Below are positions 18,889 to 27,880 of a DNA stretch of 64,000 bases, one piece after another. How positions within the stretch are numbered: the stretch's first letter is position 1; every line of letters begins with the position of its first letter. The notes under the pieces are model-generated. The model had not been told where the DNA came from and made no database searches. It saw only the letters and a program-made list of their open reading frames with translations. The translations under genes and the position numbers were made by a program. Source of the stretch: JBKBIP01 sp046297495 (GTDB taxonomy: Bacteria; Planctomycetota; Planctomycetia; Gemmatales; Gemmataceae); NCBI GenBank assembly GCA_046297495.1, contig JBKBIP010000009.1, positions 62,001 to 126,000 of the forward strand, in the 5' to 3' direction.

Positions 18889-20547
18889 CTATTTCGCCGC
18901 GCGACGGTCAAGGCGTCGCAAGGCCGCTTGGGCGTCGAGGGTGACTGGGGCTAATGCCGCTCCTTGGGAGAGTGCTTGCAACACCTGACGGGCGCTAGGC
19001 GTGGCGCTCAGCTCCAGTACTTGGATGGCTCGGCTAAAACGCAGCTCGTCGGCGGGAAGTCGCTGTTGGCGCTGTTCCAACGTCTCCAGCAAACGGCGCA
19101 AGGCGCGGCGCGCTTCAAGCGATTCGGTGTTGGGCAAGGCTTGTCTCAAGGCCCTCTCGGCCATGACACCCAGCTGTTCCAATTTCTCGTAAGCCGCCTG
19201 CCGGGTCTCGAAGTGTTCGCTGTCCAAGTCGGCCAGCAGTTGGGCTAAGGCGCGGAACTCCGGTCCAGCCACGGGAGTTAATTTCTTCTGGAGCAAGACA
19301 ATCGCTTGGTCCGGCGCCCTCAGTAATTGGATTTTGGCCTGATGCGCCACGCAGGGATGCGCCGCCAGCTCGGTCCACAGCTGTTCGAGCTGCTCGTCGG
19401 AATAGGCGGGAGGCGGGGCAGCGTTCAGTGGCTGGCAGTCACTCACGTCCCAGAGAAACACGGTGCCATCCTCACTGCCACTAGCCAGCGTCTTGCCGTC
19501 CGGAGAAAAGGCCAATGAGAGGACGTTGCCTTTTTGTCCTTTCAGCTGGCGGATTTCCTGGCCCGACAGCCAGCTCCACAAGGAAATTGTCGAAACAGAA
19601 TCGCCGGTCAAGGCCAGCAGATACCCTTGCGGGGCTGGAGTAAGGCTGTGGATGGATTGTTGCGGCACTGGCAAGTGAGTGACGACCGTGCCGGTGGCGG
19701 TTTCCACCAAAAGCACATTCCCACTCACCTTATCCATCGGAATGGCGTTGGGTTCGGTCTCGTGCATATGATATTGACAAAACGAGTGGGAAGGAGCAGT
19801 GCCGCCGCCGGCCACGATGAGGTACTTCCCATCCGGCGTGAAGCTCACCATCGAGACGAAGCTGGAGAAGGAGCCGATGTAGTGCCGTTGGCGGCCGGTG
19901 ATAGCGTCCCACAACCGGGCCGCGCCGTCGCGTCCGCCCGAAGCGAGAACTGTTCCATCCGCCGAGGCCGCCACGGAAAGTACCTGGTGCATTTGAATTT
20001 CCAATGGCACGTAAGAGCCAGATGCAACTTGCCACACCCGAATCGTGCGATCGTCGCTGCCGGAGACAAGCATTCGTCCATCCTGCGCGAAGGCCAGCGA
20101 CATCACCGAGCCAGTGTGTTCGTTCAGAAAGGACGGCGAGGGAATTTCCTGCTCCTTCCGCACGTCCCAAAAACGAATCCTGCGGTCCTTGCCGCCGGAT
20201 GCCAACGTTTTGCCATCGGGCGAGAAGGCCACGCTGTAAACGTCCCCCTTGTGTCCGTGCAGCGTGCCTTGAAGCTCTCCGGTAGTCACATTCCACACTC
20301 GGATCACGCCATCCCAACCGCCAGTGGCCAGCAGCTGGCCATTCGGAGCGAAGGCCAATGTAGTGACGCCGGCTTTGTTCTCCGCCGTGCCGAGCTGCCG
20401 CCGGACCCCCTCCGGCAACGCATCATCGGCCCGACTGAAGGGCAAGGTCTGCCTCCAGCCGTGCATACCGATGACCAAGATAGCGACCAAGACTCGCCAC
20501 GATAGCGAGCCGCAAACGACCATCCCAAACGGACGAGAACTCCACAT
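18889..20547 (-). CDS. Exported WD40-repeat protein with C-terminal helical domain
   Basis: About 552 residues. A hydrophobic N-terminal segment (WRVLVAILVIGM) acts as signal peptide or anchor. WD40 blades follow, with repeated LAFAPNGQLLATGG, VAFSPDGKTLASGGKD and LAFSPDGKTLASGSEDGT units ending in W-D or similar. The blades form a beta-propeller to about residue 375. The remaining 175 residues are helical, with FETRQAAYEKLEQLG and a REP-like arrangement of Arg-rich helices found in many planctomycete WD40 paralogues. The ATG at 20547 has GAGGAG seven bases upstream, which favours it over an in-frame start at 20562. A periplasmic scaffold role is an inference. Confidence 0.85.
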   Translation of the reverse strand: MWSSRPFGMVVCGSLSWRVLVAILVIGMHGWRQTLPFSRADDALPEGVRRQLGTAENKAGVTTLAFAPNGQLLATGGWDGVIRVWNVTTGELQGTLHGHKGDVYSVAFSPDGKTLASGGKDRRIRFWDVRKEQEIPSPSFLNEHTGSVMSLAFAQDGRMLVSGSDDRTIRVWQVASGSYVPLEIQMHQVLSVAASADGTVLASGGRDGAARLWDAITGRQRHYIGSFSSFVSMVSFTPDGKYLIVAGGGTAPSHSFCQYHMHETEPNAIPMDKVSGNVLLVETATGTVVTHLPVPQQSIHSLTPAPQGYLLALTGDSVSTISLWSWLSGQEIRQLKGQKGNVLSLAFSPDGKTLASGSEDGTVFLWDVSDCQPLNAAPPPAYSDEQLEQLWTELAAHPCVAHQAKIQLLRAPDQAIVLLQKKLTPVAGPEFRALAQLLADLDSEHFETRQAAYEKLEQLGVMAERALRQALPNTESLEARRALRRLLETLEQRQQRLPADELRFSRAIQVLELSATPSARQVLQALSQGAALAPVTLDAQAALRRLDRRAAK

Positions 20548-20715
20548 GGATAAACTCCTCACCAGGAAAGGCCTTCACGTTGCTACGAACAGGTTGACGT
20601 GCTCTGAACTTCGTCCGTGGTCTTTTGTCTTCTTGTTCCTTAGAGTCCATCACCGGGGAAATGGTTCCTTCGCGCGGCACCCACCATGAGGGAATTTGTC
20701 GTCCGGGATGGTGGC

Positions 20716-20763
20716 GGATTCATCGTTTCGCGCACGCCGACTTCCAAGCGGAACGACGAATCC
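20716..20763. repeat. Dispersed palindromic repeat, copy 2
   Basis: GGATTCATCGTTTCGCGC at the left end is answered by GCGGAACGACGAATCC on the right, with a few mismatches. Located in the divergent spacer upstream of both flanking genes. Confidence 0.7.
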
Positions 20764-20843
20764 AGGCACCGTTCGGTTCGGAATGAATGGTGGGGATGAA
20801 TCTGAAAACAAGTTCTTCCGTTTGTCAGCGCGATTGCGGAGAT

Positions 20844-20891
20844 GGATAAGTTCGCGCGGGCTGTCGTCTTCGAGCGCGAACTGATGAATCC
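20844..20891. repeat. Dispersed palindromic repeat, copy 3
   Basis: The right arm GAGCGCGAACTGATGAATCC pairs imperfectly with GGATAAGTTCGCGC on the left. It is about 80 bases from copy 2. Confidence 0.6.
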
Positions 20892-21043
20892 ACAAACGAA
20901 TACACTGAGAAACGGAAGAGCCAAAAAAACCATGCCGCGCGGCCAAGCCTTTCACGCCGACGTTTGATCGGGTTGCCTTGTTGGGTTTCGGCTGTTACAA
21001 CGAACTCCATCACGGATACCGGCCCCTGATTGGAGAGACTAGC

Positions 21044-21508
21044 ATGAGAACGATGTGGATTCTAATTCTGGCGAGCTTCCTACCCATCTTGGCGTTTGGC
21101 CAGGACAAGAAGCCCGAAGTGACAACGAAGCGCTACGGAATCGACGTCGATTTGAAATTCTATCCCCAAGATACACCGCAACAGACATTGGCATCCATTC
21201 TCAAAGCCGTCGAGCGTGGCCGGTTGAACTACGTGCTGGCCCAGCTGGCCGATCCGAAATTCGTGGATGAACGAGTACGCTTGGCCGGCGGCGACTTCGA
21301 CGTCGTGATCCAGGAAGCCAAGACCAAGCTGGCTGACGATCCCGCCACCGTCAAGCTCTTGCAACGCTTCTTGAAGGAAGGAGATTGGCAAGTCGCGGAC
21401 ACGGCGGCGATGGCGTCGCTTAAGGATGTCAACAATCGCTTTCTGTTCATGAAAAAAATCGGCGACCGCTGGTTCATGGAGAACAAACAAGCCCCAGACA
21501 AGGAATAA
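21044..21508 (+). CDS. Small secreted protein of unknown function
   Basis: About 154 residues. The N-terminus is a classical signal peptide (MRTMWILILASFLPILAFG then Q-D-K-K), with probable cleavage after AFG. The mature part is charged and helical, with repeated references to accumulation and rate-like segments (LASILKAVERGRLNYVLAQL) and no cysteine. I do not recognise a family. The ATG at 21044 follows GGAGAG by about seven bases. A long hairpin follows the gene at 21526-21571. It is predicted to be periplasmic. Confidence 0.75.
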   Translation: MRTMWILILASFLPILAFGQDKKPEVTTKRYGIDVDLKFYPQDTPQQTLASILKAVERGRLNYVLAQLADPKFVDERVRLAGGDFDVVIQEAKTKLADDPATVKLLQRFLKEGDWQVADTAAMASLKDVNNRFLFMKKIGDRWFMENKQAPDKE

Positions 21509-21525
21509 GCAAGTCATCCATAAGC

Positions 21526-21571
21526 CCCAAGCCGGTCGCGGGACGACTGGTCCCCCCGCGACTGGCTTGGG
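21526..21571 (+). terminator. Long hairpin after the small secreted protein gene
   Basis: CCCAAGCCGGTCGCGGG (21526-21542) pairs with CCCGCGACTGGCTTGGG (21555-21571) with a single G-T mismatch. It starts 18 bases past the stop codon and ends 23 bases before the aldolase start. There is no T tract. It probably ends the first transcript or separates expression of the two genes. Confidence 0.55.
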
Positions 21572-21594
21572 AAATTCACGCACAAGGTTGCACC

Positions 21595-22650
21595 ATGCCT
21601 GACACCTACATTGATCTACGCAGTGACACCGTGACGAAACCAACGCCGGCCATGCGCGCCGCCATGCAGGCGGCGGAAGTGGGGGACGATGTCTTTAACG
21701 AGGATGAGAGTATCAATCGCCTGCAAGAGCGGGTGGCGGCCCTGCTCGGCAAGGAGGCGGCCCTCTATGTGCCGTCGGGGACCATGTCCAATCAGATTTG
21801 CGTCAAGGTCCACACACAACCCGGCGACGAGGTGCTGTGCGAGGCCAATTGCCATATCTACAACTACGAAGCGGGCGGCCCGGCGGTGTTGGCCGGTGTC
21901 ATGTGCCGGACCATCGACGGGGATTTCGGCATCCTCGACGTGACACAGCTCGAAGGCAAAATTCGCCCCGACAACGAGCACCTGGTCCGCACCCGGCTGG
22001 TCTGTCTGGAGAACACCCACAATCGGGGGGGCGGGCGCGTCTTTCCGCTGGAGAAGATTCAAGCCATCAGCGCTTGGGCGCATGACAATGGCTTGATCAT
22101 GCACCTGGACGGCGCCCGCTTGTGGAACGCCGCCGTGGTTACCGGCATCCCCTTGGCGGAATGGGCCAAGCCGTTCGACACGGTTTCTGTCTGTTTCAGC
22201 AAAGGGCTGGGCGCTCCGGTCGGATCGGCGTTGGCCGGAACCAAAGAATTCGTGGCTCGGGCGCGGCGCATCCGCAAGCTGTTCGGCGGCGGAATGCGTC
22301 AAGCTGGCGTCATTGCGGCGGCGGCCTTGTACGCCGTCGATCATCACATCGACCGCTTGGCCGACGACCACCGCAACGCCCAAGTCATCGCCCAAGCCAT
22401 TGCTGACACGCCGGGGCTGCGGCTCAACCCGCCAGAAGTCGAAACCAATCTCATCTGGTTCGATATTGACCCCGATTTGGGCACATCCAAGGATGTCGCC
22501 GCAGTGCTGAAGGAGCACGGCATCCGCGCCCACGCCGCCGGGCCGCAACAGATGCGCATGTGTACGCACCTGGATGTCTCCGCCGCCCAGTGCGAGCGCG
22601 TCGCCGAGACCGTCCGCCAAGTGGTCCCCAAACTGACGCCGGTGGCGTAG
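21595..22650 (+). CDS. ltaE: Threonine aldolase family PLP enzyme
   Basis: A 351-residue fold-type I enzyme that cleaves L-threonine or allo-threonine to glycine and acetaldehyde. It opens with DLRSDTVTKPTPAMR, the family signature. GDDVFNEDE and YVPSGTMSNQI follow. The His-stacking and ligand loop LENTHNRGGG is present, and the PLP lysine is about K203 in CFSKGLGAPVG. Length and motif order match low-specificity threonine aldolases. The start is the ATG at 21595. The Shine-Dalgarno is weak. The gene is followed by purN on the same strand, so both feed one-carbon and purine metabolism, though they may not share a transcript. Confidence 0.88.
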   Translation: MPDTYIDLRSDTVTKPTPAMRAAMQAAEVGDDVFNEDESINRLQERVAALLGKEAALYVPSGTMSNQICVKVHTQPGDEVLCEANCHIYNYEAGGPAVLAGVMCRTIDGDFGILDVTQLEGKIRPDNEHLVRTRLVCLENTHNRGGGRVFPLEKIQAISAWAHDNGLIMHLDGARLWNAAVVTGIPLAEWAKPFDTVSVCFSKGLGAPVGSALAGTKEFVARARRIRKLFGGGMRQAGVIAAAALYAVDHHIDRLADDHRNAQVIAQAIADTPGLRLNPPEVETNLIWFDIDPDLGTSKDVAAVLKEHGIRAHAAGPQQMRMCTHLDVSAAQCERVAETVRQVVPKLTPVA

Positions 22651-22697
22651 GGAAAGGCTGTTCCTGGCGCTGCGCCGCGAACTATTCTTGTCTTTGC

Positions 22698-22741
22698 GAT
22701 TCATCGGTTCGCGCGCGTCCGCGAGCGTGAATCGATCAATC
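22698..22741. repeat. Dispersed palindromic repeat, copy 4
   Basis: GATTCATCGGTTCGCGCGCG on the left is matched by CGCGAGCGTGAATCGATCAATC on the right with mismatches. It lies between the aldolase and purN genes. Confidence 0.65.
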
Positions 22742-22778
22742 TCCTCTGTTTTTTTCGGTTGACGGACTACTCGAAACC

Positions 22779-23402
22779 ATGATCCACCAACTGCGTTTGG
22801 CCGTGCTCCTCAGTGGTAATGGCACGACTCTGCAAAACCTGCTTGACCGCTGTGCTGATGGCCGATTGGCGGCGGAGGTGGCGCTGGTGGTGTCCAATCA
22901 CTGGGACGCCTACGGCTTGACGCGGGCGGAACAAGTGGGCGTGCCCGCCGTCGTCGTCGAACGCAAGGAATGCCCCTCGCGTGCCGACTTCAGCCAGCGC
23001 ATCTTCGACCACTGCCGGCGCGCGCGCGCCGACCTGGCGTGCATGGCCGGCTTCTTGCAGTTGCTGGTCATTCCGGCTGATTTTCAGGGACGGGTCATGA
23101 ACATTCACCCCGCCCTCATTCCCGCTTTCTGCGGCAAGGGGTACTATGGCCATCATGTCCATGAAGCAGTCTTGAATTATGGGGCCAAGATCAGCGGCTG
23201 CACCGTTCACTTCGCCGACAATGAATACGATCATGGGCCGATCATCCTCCAGCGGGCCGTCCCCGTCCTCGATGACGACACTCCCGACACGTTAGCCGCT
23301 CGTGTCTTTGAGCAAGAGTGCGAAGCCTACCCGGAAGCGATTCGCCTGTTTGCCGAGGGGAAACTGCGCGTCGAAGGCCGCCGGGTGCGGATATTGCCTT
23401 AG
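22779..23402 (+). CDS. purN: Phosphoribosylglycinamide formyltransferase
   Basis: A 207-residue enzyme that formylates GAR with 10-formyltetrahydrofolate in purine synthesis. It starts LRLAVLLSGNGTTLQNLLD, the ribonucleotide-binding strand and loop. The catalytic Asn and His are in NIHPALIPAF, and the catalytic Asp is in EYDHGPII. The folate-binding and C-terminal helices are present and the length is normal. The ATG at 22779 is the first in frame. A palindromic repeat lies just upstream, so expression from its own promoter is possible. Confidence 0.92.
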   Translation: MIHQLRLAVLLSGNGTTLQNLLDRCADGRLAAEVALVVSNHWDAYGLTRAEQVGVPAVVVERKECPSRADFSQRIFDHCRRARADLACMAGFLQLLVIPADFQGRVMNIHPALIPAFCGKGYYGHHVHEAVLNYGAKISGCTVHFADNEYDHGPIILQRAVPVLDDDTPDTLAARVFEQECEAYPEAIRLFAEGKLRVEGRRVRILP

Positions 23403-23553
23403 TTTCTCTTGTGGCAAATGCGTCCAAGTGCGTTTACCGGTGATCCTGCACCACGGAGATCGCTGACTCACCGATGGCTCGTCCGCTATACGGACTTCTG
23501 ATCACTAATTACTGACAACCAACAACTCCTTAGTCGTTGTGGGAGTGCTTCTT

Positions 23554-24609
23554 ATGCCTGCCGCGGAAGCGCGCGACGCGACGCGCCACGCATTGTTGAC
23601 AGCCGTTGCCTCGGTAGTCTGTCTAGTTCTCGCTGACAAGCTGATGCTGCGGCACGGCAATCTGGCCGTATGGACGACCTTCATGGTGATGGCTCAGTAC
23701 ACCTTCACCAGTTTTCAAAAAGGGGTGGAACGGGTAGTGGGCCGGGGACTGGGTATCCTGGCGGGATTGGTGCTAACAACTTGGTTAAACGAACCCCCCT
23801 TGCTGACCTTGGTACTCATTGCCATCCTATTGACAACCTTCTTCTACTTTTATTTTGCCGATCAGTTAGCTTATACATTTCTCAACGCGGGGCTGTACGT
23901 CGTTGCCATGTTCCAGATCGGCCATGCCCATCCCGCCGCGGCCGTATCACAAGCCAAGGAATTGTTCGCCGCCGTCGTGCTCGGCGTGGTGGTCGCGGAC
24001 GTGGTGACTTGGTTGGCCGGCGCCGAGCGTGATCTCGGCATTCATGTCGGGAAAGCTCCACTCTGGCCAGTGCGCGGCGATTGGTTAAGCCAGAGCCTGA
24101 TGCTCGCCGTCACGGTACTACTGACCTTGTTGGGCGCCCACGCGCTGGGCCTACCACCGGAGCAGACCGCCATCTCGGTGATGTTACTGACAATCTCTCC
24201 ACATCTACAAGCGATGATCTTGAAGGGAGAGCTGCGGATTGCTGGCGCGCTAATGGCTTTGGTTTGGAGTATGGGGACCTTCCTGGTAGTGGGGTTATTG
24301 CCTTATATCTTGGTACTTGCCGGGTTACTGTTCCTGGGTCAGTTCGTGGCGGCCTACTTGGCCCGGATGGCTGGCAAGTATGCCTACGCCGGCTTGCAGA
24401 TGGGTTTGGTGTTACCGATGCTGGTAGTGGCACCTCGATCCGAGTACGGCAGCATCACCCCCGCCGTGCAACGGTTGACGGGAATTCTCTTGGGGTTGAC
24501 AGCTTCAGTTCTAGTGGCCGGTCTATGGCCTCGCTTTCCCGTGACCGAGGAGATTGCCACCGCACCATCCCTTTCCTCCATGTCGGGAGAGACGGAGACA
24601 CGCCCATGA
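23554..24609 (+). CDS. FUSC-family inner-membrane protein (aromatic acid exporter type)
   Basis: About 351 residues with roughly ten hydrophobic segments in two blocks separated by a short soluble stretch. The N-terminal block has the FUSC-type pattern around LAVWTTFMVMAQYTFTSFQKG and a GRGLGILAGL motif. FUSC proteins such as AaeB and MdtO work with an HlyD-like adaptor and often a TolC-like channel to export aromatic acids or drugs. HlyD and TolC genes are next door on the opposite strand, converging on this gene with 49 bases between ends. The ATG at 23554 has GGGAG eight bases upstream; a GTG at 23539 is the alternative. It is shorter than MdtO, which has long soluble loops. Confidence 0.75.
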   Translation: MPAAEARDATRHALLTAVASVVCLVLADKLMLRHGNLAVWTTFMVMAQYTFTSFQKGVERVVGRGLGILAGLVLTTWLNEPPLLTLVLIAILLTTFFYFYFADQLAYTFLNAGLYVVAMFQIGHAHPAAAVSQAKELFAAVVLGVVVADVVTWLAGAERDLGIHVGKAPLWPVRGDWLSQSLMLAVTVLLTLLGAHALGLPPEQTAISVMLLTISPHLQAMILKGELRIAGALMALVWSMGTFLVVGLLPYILVLAGLLFLGQFVAAYLARMAGKYAYAGLQMGLVLPMLVVAPRSEYGSITPAVQRLTGILLGLTASVLVAGLWPRFPVTEEIATAPSLSSMSGETETRP

Positions 24610-24658
24610 ACCGTCTCAAAACCAATCTTTGATGTCATGCAATAGTTACAACATTAGA

Positions 24659-25816
24659 TCACAAGTAATACATCCAAGCGATGAGAAGAAGACGAAGTTC
24701 CGTGAAGTCGTTGAGTATCCCTGACGGCTCAGTCATTACGGCGACGCTACCCGTCATGCCAACGCGCGGCGGTATCGATTTGGGTTCGTTGAGTGTCAGC
24801 CGCACTTGAAAGCGTTGAGCCGGGGGTACCCAACTTGCTGGCACTTTTACATCAGGTAGTTGACCAGAAGGGACACCCTGTCCCTGACTAACTCCCCAAC
24901 CGACCGAAGAGACCTTGGCATCGTGGAGCTGGCCGGGGACGCCTCGCAGGGCGATCCGAGCAGGTTGTCCCGCGCGCAGCCGGGCCAGCGAGTTTTCGCG
25001 AAAATTGGCCACGACTAGCCAACGGCTGGTGTCGATCAGTGTCATGGCTGCCTGACCAACGTGAAGATAAGTCCCTTCAAGAAGTTGCAGATCGGTGATG
25101 AATCCATCGCAGGGTGCATGCACGCGCGTGTAGAGCAAGTTCAGCTGGGCTTCGGCGAGCTGGGCCTTGATCTGGGCCACTAGCGCATGGTCCCCGGCGA
25201 TGCGCGCATTGAGTGCCTCTTCAAGGCGGAGCACTTCGCTGGCTGCTTGGCGGACGGCTGCCTGGCTCGCCTTGTTTTTTTGCAAAGCGTCCAGGTAACG
25301 CCGCACCGTCGTCGAGTCCGTATTGAAGATCGCCTGCTCCTGTTTATAAACCGTGTCAGCATAATCGGCTTCGGCAACAAGACGCTCATGGCCGGCGCGG
25401 GCAGCCGCCAGCTCCGCTTCCAGCTGCTTAACCTGGTGCTCCACTTCGACCAGCTTGGCCCTCAGGTAGGCGACTTTCTGCTCGAACAAGGCGGGGTCTA
25501 GCTCGAACAGCAGCGTCCCAGCGGTGACGTAGTCCCCTTCATCAACGTGGACCCGGACCACTTTCTCCCCCACCTGCGGCGCTACCTGAACCACATAGGC
25601 TTGCACGTAGGCATCGGTAGTCAGAGGAGTATAAATGTCCGCTAATGCGTAGTACACGATCAGTAACAGAAGGACGGCGAGAGTGAAAAGCACCCAACAG
25701 CGAAACGACCCAACTAGGCGATGGCTGAGACGCCCAGCGCCGGCCACCAACTGGACAGGTATCCTGATGAGTCGCATTAAGGCTTGGATCACGAAGGACA
25801 CCGCTCGCGTTAGCAT
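24659..25816 (-). CDS. HlyD-family membrane fusion protein (EmrA/AaeA-like)
   Basis: About 385 residues. One N-terminal membrane helix near residues 36-58 is followed by the lipoyl half-motif TTDAYVQAYVVQVAPQVGE and VHVDEGDYVTAGTLLFELD. A long coiled-coil hairpin with Glu, Ala and Gln-rich helices comes next, then the second lipoyl half (RVHAPCDGFITDLQLLEG) and a beta-barrel domain (WLVVANFRENSLARLRAGQPARI). It is the periplasmic adaptor of a tripartite exporter. The ATG at 25816 has GGGGAAAGGG just upstream; the frame extends to 25867. It follows the TolC gene closely on the same strand, so they form an operon. Confidence 0.85.
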   Translation of the reverse strand: MLTRAVSFVIQALMRLIRIPVQLVAGAGRLSHRLVGSFRCWVLFTLAVLLLLIVYYALADIYTPLTTDAYVQAYVVQVAPQVGEKVVRVHVDEGDYVTAGTLLFELDPALFEQKVAYLRAKLVEVEHQVKQLEAELAAARAGHERLVAEADYADTVYKQEQAIFNTDSTTVRRYLDALQKNKASQAAVRQAASEVLRLEEALNARIAGDHALVAQIKAQLAEAQLNLLYTRVHAPCDGFITDLQLLEGTYLHVGQAAMTLIDTSRWLVVANFRENSLARLRAGQPARIALRGVPGQLHDAKVSSVGWGVSQGQGVPSGQLPDVKVPASWVPPAQRFQVRLTLNEPKSIPPRVGMTGSVAVMTEPSGILNDFTELRLLLIAWMYYL

Positions 25817-25889
25817 GATCCCTTTCCCCCACCACCAAGGCGAATGGCGTGGCCCCAGCCGCGCCACTCACAGTTGGGTTACGCTCGTT

Positions 25890-27500
25890 CTATTCCAGAT
25901 TGAGCACGGGACGGGGCGGAGGCAATACCTCTATTGCTGGAAAATCGAGATTTTCGGGGAAATCCGCCCTCCCCAGCGAATGCCCTGGAAAGTTACCCAG
26001 CGCGTAATCCAGACTGACGAGAGCAGCCAGGAATTCATATGTGGCCGACGTCAACCGTTGCTGAGCGCGAGTCAAGGCCGTCTCGGCGTCCACGATGTCG
26101 GTGGGAGTGGCGTTGCCATTGCGATAGCGATTGATTACCAGCCGCAGATTCTCGCGGGCTTGCTCGATGGCGGGAAGGTTGCGTTCGATGCGCCGCCGAG
26201 CCGTGGTTGCCGCGCGGTAAGCCAGCGTTACTTGCAACGTCACGCCGTCCAGGACCGAGCGCGCGTTCGCGACCGCTTCCCGAATTTCGGCTTCAGCGGC
26301 GCGCAGCTCCCCTTTACGCCGACCACCACTGTAAAGGGGGATATCGAGATGTAAGCCAATTCCTTGCTGCGATCCGCTCTTGATATTGGACCCGCCCAGT
26401 AGTCCGGTGCTGGCCAGGGTATAAACGCGCGGCCACAATTCCAGGGCAATTGCCTGCTGGCCATACTGAGCCTCGGCTACCGCTTCGCGGGCAATACTGA
26501 TCTCCGGGCGCTGGCTGGCTGCCATTTCCAAACATTGTTCCAGCGTCAGATCGAACGGTGGCTGCGATGTCACGTCCATCACGGTCACGGGCAGACTGGC
26601 GTCGCGGCCCATCGCGTTGTTCAATCGGGCGAAAGCTGCCAGCTCCGCTTCGCGGGCGATGTCCAAGTCTTCTTCCGCAGCCGCCAGAAATACTTCGGCG
26701 CGTAAGACGTCATCCCTGTCCACCGTCCCAGCGGCGAAGCGCGATCGTGTGTCGCGCAGCGTCGCCTCGGCTTGGCGGATGGCTTCTTCCTGGATGCGCC
26801 GTGTCGCTCCAGCGCGCAAGGCTTGAAGGTAAGCAATGGCCACATCAAATCCAACGGTCTCGCGCGCGCGTGTGTGTTGTAGCTCGGTGGTGCGCGTCCG
26901 CGCCTTGGCTTGGCGGTAGCGGGCGGCAGTCCGCCCAAAATCATAGATAGTCCATTGCAGCTGCAACTCGGCTTGGATGTAGGCGTGTGTCCCCATGCTG
27001 GTGGGAATGATAATGCCCGTTCGACCCGCCGAAGCCGGGCCGAGCGTCGGCGAGGTGACGCCACTATGAGACAGCAAATCAAGCTCGGGCAAAAAGGGAG
27101 CAAAAGCGACCTGTTCCAGTCCCCGCGCCCGTTCGCTTGCTGCAAGGGCCGCCGATAGCTTCGGATTGTGTCGCAACCCATAAGCAATCGCTTGGGGCAA
27201 GGAAAATTCGGAAGTCGATTCCAATTCCGTCTTTCCCCAAGGAGTGGAAGCCGTGATAAGGTCCGGTGGACAGGGAGAATGGGTAACAGACGGTCGGCTC
27301 CCCAAATGAGCATCCGCAATTGGCTTCTCGATCTGCTCTTCCACCAATGACATCCCTTGCAATGCAGCTTCGACATCTGGCGACATCATGAGGGAGGAAT
27401 GGGAAGGATGGAAAAACGAACACCCCCCGAACGGAACGAGCACCCACCAGCCCAAAGCGATCAAGGTCGAACCACGGATGGTTTTCGACCGAGGACGCAT
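25890..27500 (-). CDS. TolC-family outer-membrane efflux lipoprotein
   Basis: A 536-residue outer-membrane channel subunit. The N-terminus has a lipoprotein signal ending in LVPFGGC, so the mature protein is probably lipid-anchored like OprM and MdtP. Two OEP repeats follow, with LPQAIAYGLRHNPKLSAAL, long coiled helices, and a second LTLEQCLEMAASQRPEI repeat. The C-terminal part has YRNGNATPTDIVDAETAL, a typical OEP ending. The ATG at 27500 has GGGAG eight bases upstream. It is upstream of the HlyD gene, and the frame ends about 70 bases before that gene's preferred start. Confidence 0.87.
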   Translation of the reverse strand: MRPRSKTIRGSTLIALGWWVLVPFGGCSFFHPSHSSLMMSPDVEAALQGMSLVEEQIEKPIADAHLGSRPSVTHSPCPPDLITASTPWGKTELESTSEFSLPQAIAYGLRHNPKLSAALAASERARGLEQVAFAPFLPELDLLSHSGVTSPTLGPASAGRTGIIIPTSMGTHAYIQAELQLQWTIYDFGRTAARYRQAKARTRTTELQHTRARETVGFDVAIAYLQALRAGATRRIQEEAIRQAEATLRDTRSRFAAGTVDRDDVLRAEVFLAAAEEDLDIAREAELAAFARLNNAMGRDASLPVTVMDVTSQPPFDLTLEQCLEMAASQRPEISIAREAVAEAQYGQQAIALELWPRVYTLASTGLLGGSNIKSGSQQGIGLHLDIPLYSGGRRKGELRAAEAEIREAVANARSVLDGVTLQVTLAYRAATTARRRIERNLPAIEQARENLRLVINRYRNGNATPTDIVDAETALTRAQQRLTSATYEFLAALVSLDYALGNFPGHSLGRADFPENLDFPAIEVLPPPRPVLNLE

Positions 27501-27880
27501 TAGCCCGCTCCCTTCTCAAGTTGACCATTTCTCGATACCAAATGGGATCGGAGGTCGGACTCATCTGCCCGCGCTACCAGATGGAGCCGTTAGAATTATC
27601 GGCACTGTCCGCCCAGTTTGCTTAGAAACTATCGGAAAACCAGACACACCACGCTGATTCCGGTAAGTTTTTGGACGTGGCGCAGGGGATGACGCCGCTC
27701 TACTTGGGCTACCTCGCCGGAACCTTTGTGCCACCTGAGAATCAGCGCCGTCCGTTTCTTTCCACCATCGGGCCAATGTACTTCTGGGCGCTGTTTCTTG
27801 ACAAATCTTCCGGACGCGCGGATAACAGGAGTAGGTAATTCTCCATCCCAGTCGTGTTTGGACCGCAGGGAGTACACTTG
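27501..27880. other. Intergenic region between divergent TolC and kinase genes
   Basis: No credible gene. It holds a good sigma-70-type promoter candidate for the kinase gene near its right end (27798-27826). The remainder shows no hairpin or repeat I can support. Confidence 0.5.
27798..27826 (+). promoter_or_regulatory. Candidate housekeeping promoter of the membrane kinase gene
   Basis: TTGACA at 27798-27803 matches the -35 consensus exactly. After exactly 17 bases comes GATAAC at 27821-27826, a 4 of 6 match to the -10 box. Transcription would begin near 27833 and give a leader of about 48 bases before the ATG at 27881. Confidence 0.45.

Larger units (their letters stand above)
20548..21043. 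other. Intergenic region with two palindromic repeats
   Basis: Between the divergent WD40 gene and the small secreted protein gene. Two copies of the dispersed palindrome lie at 20716-20763 and 20844-20891. No coding frame here looks real. Promoters for both flanking genes are expected, but I cannot place them. Confidence 0.6.
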
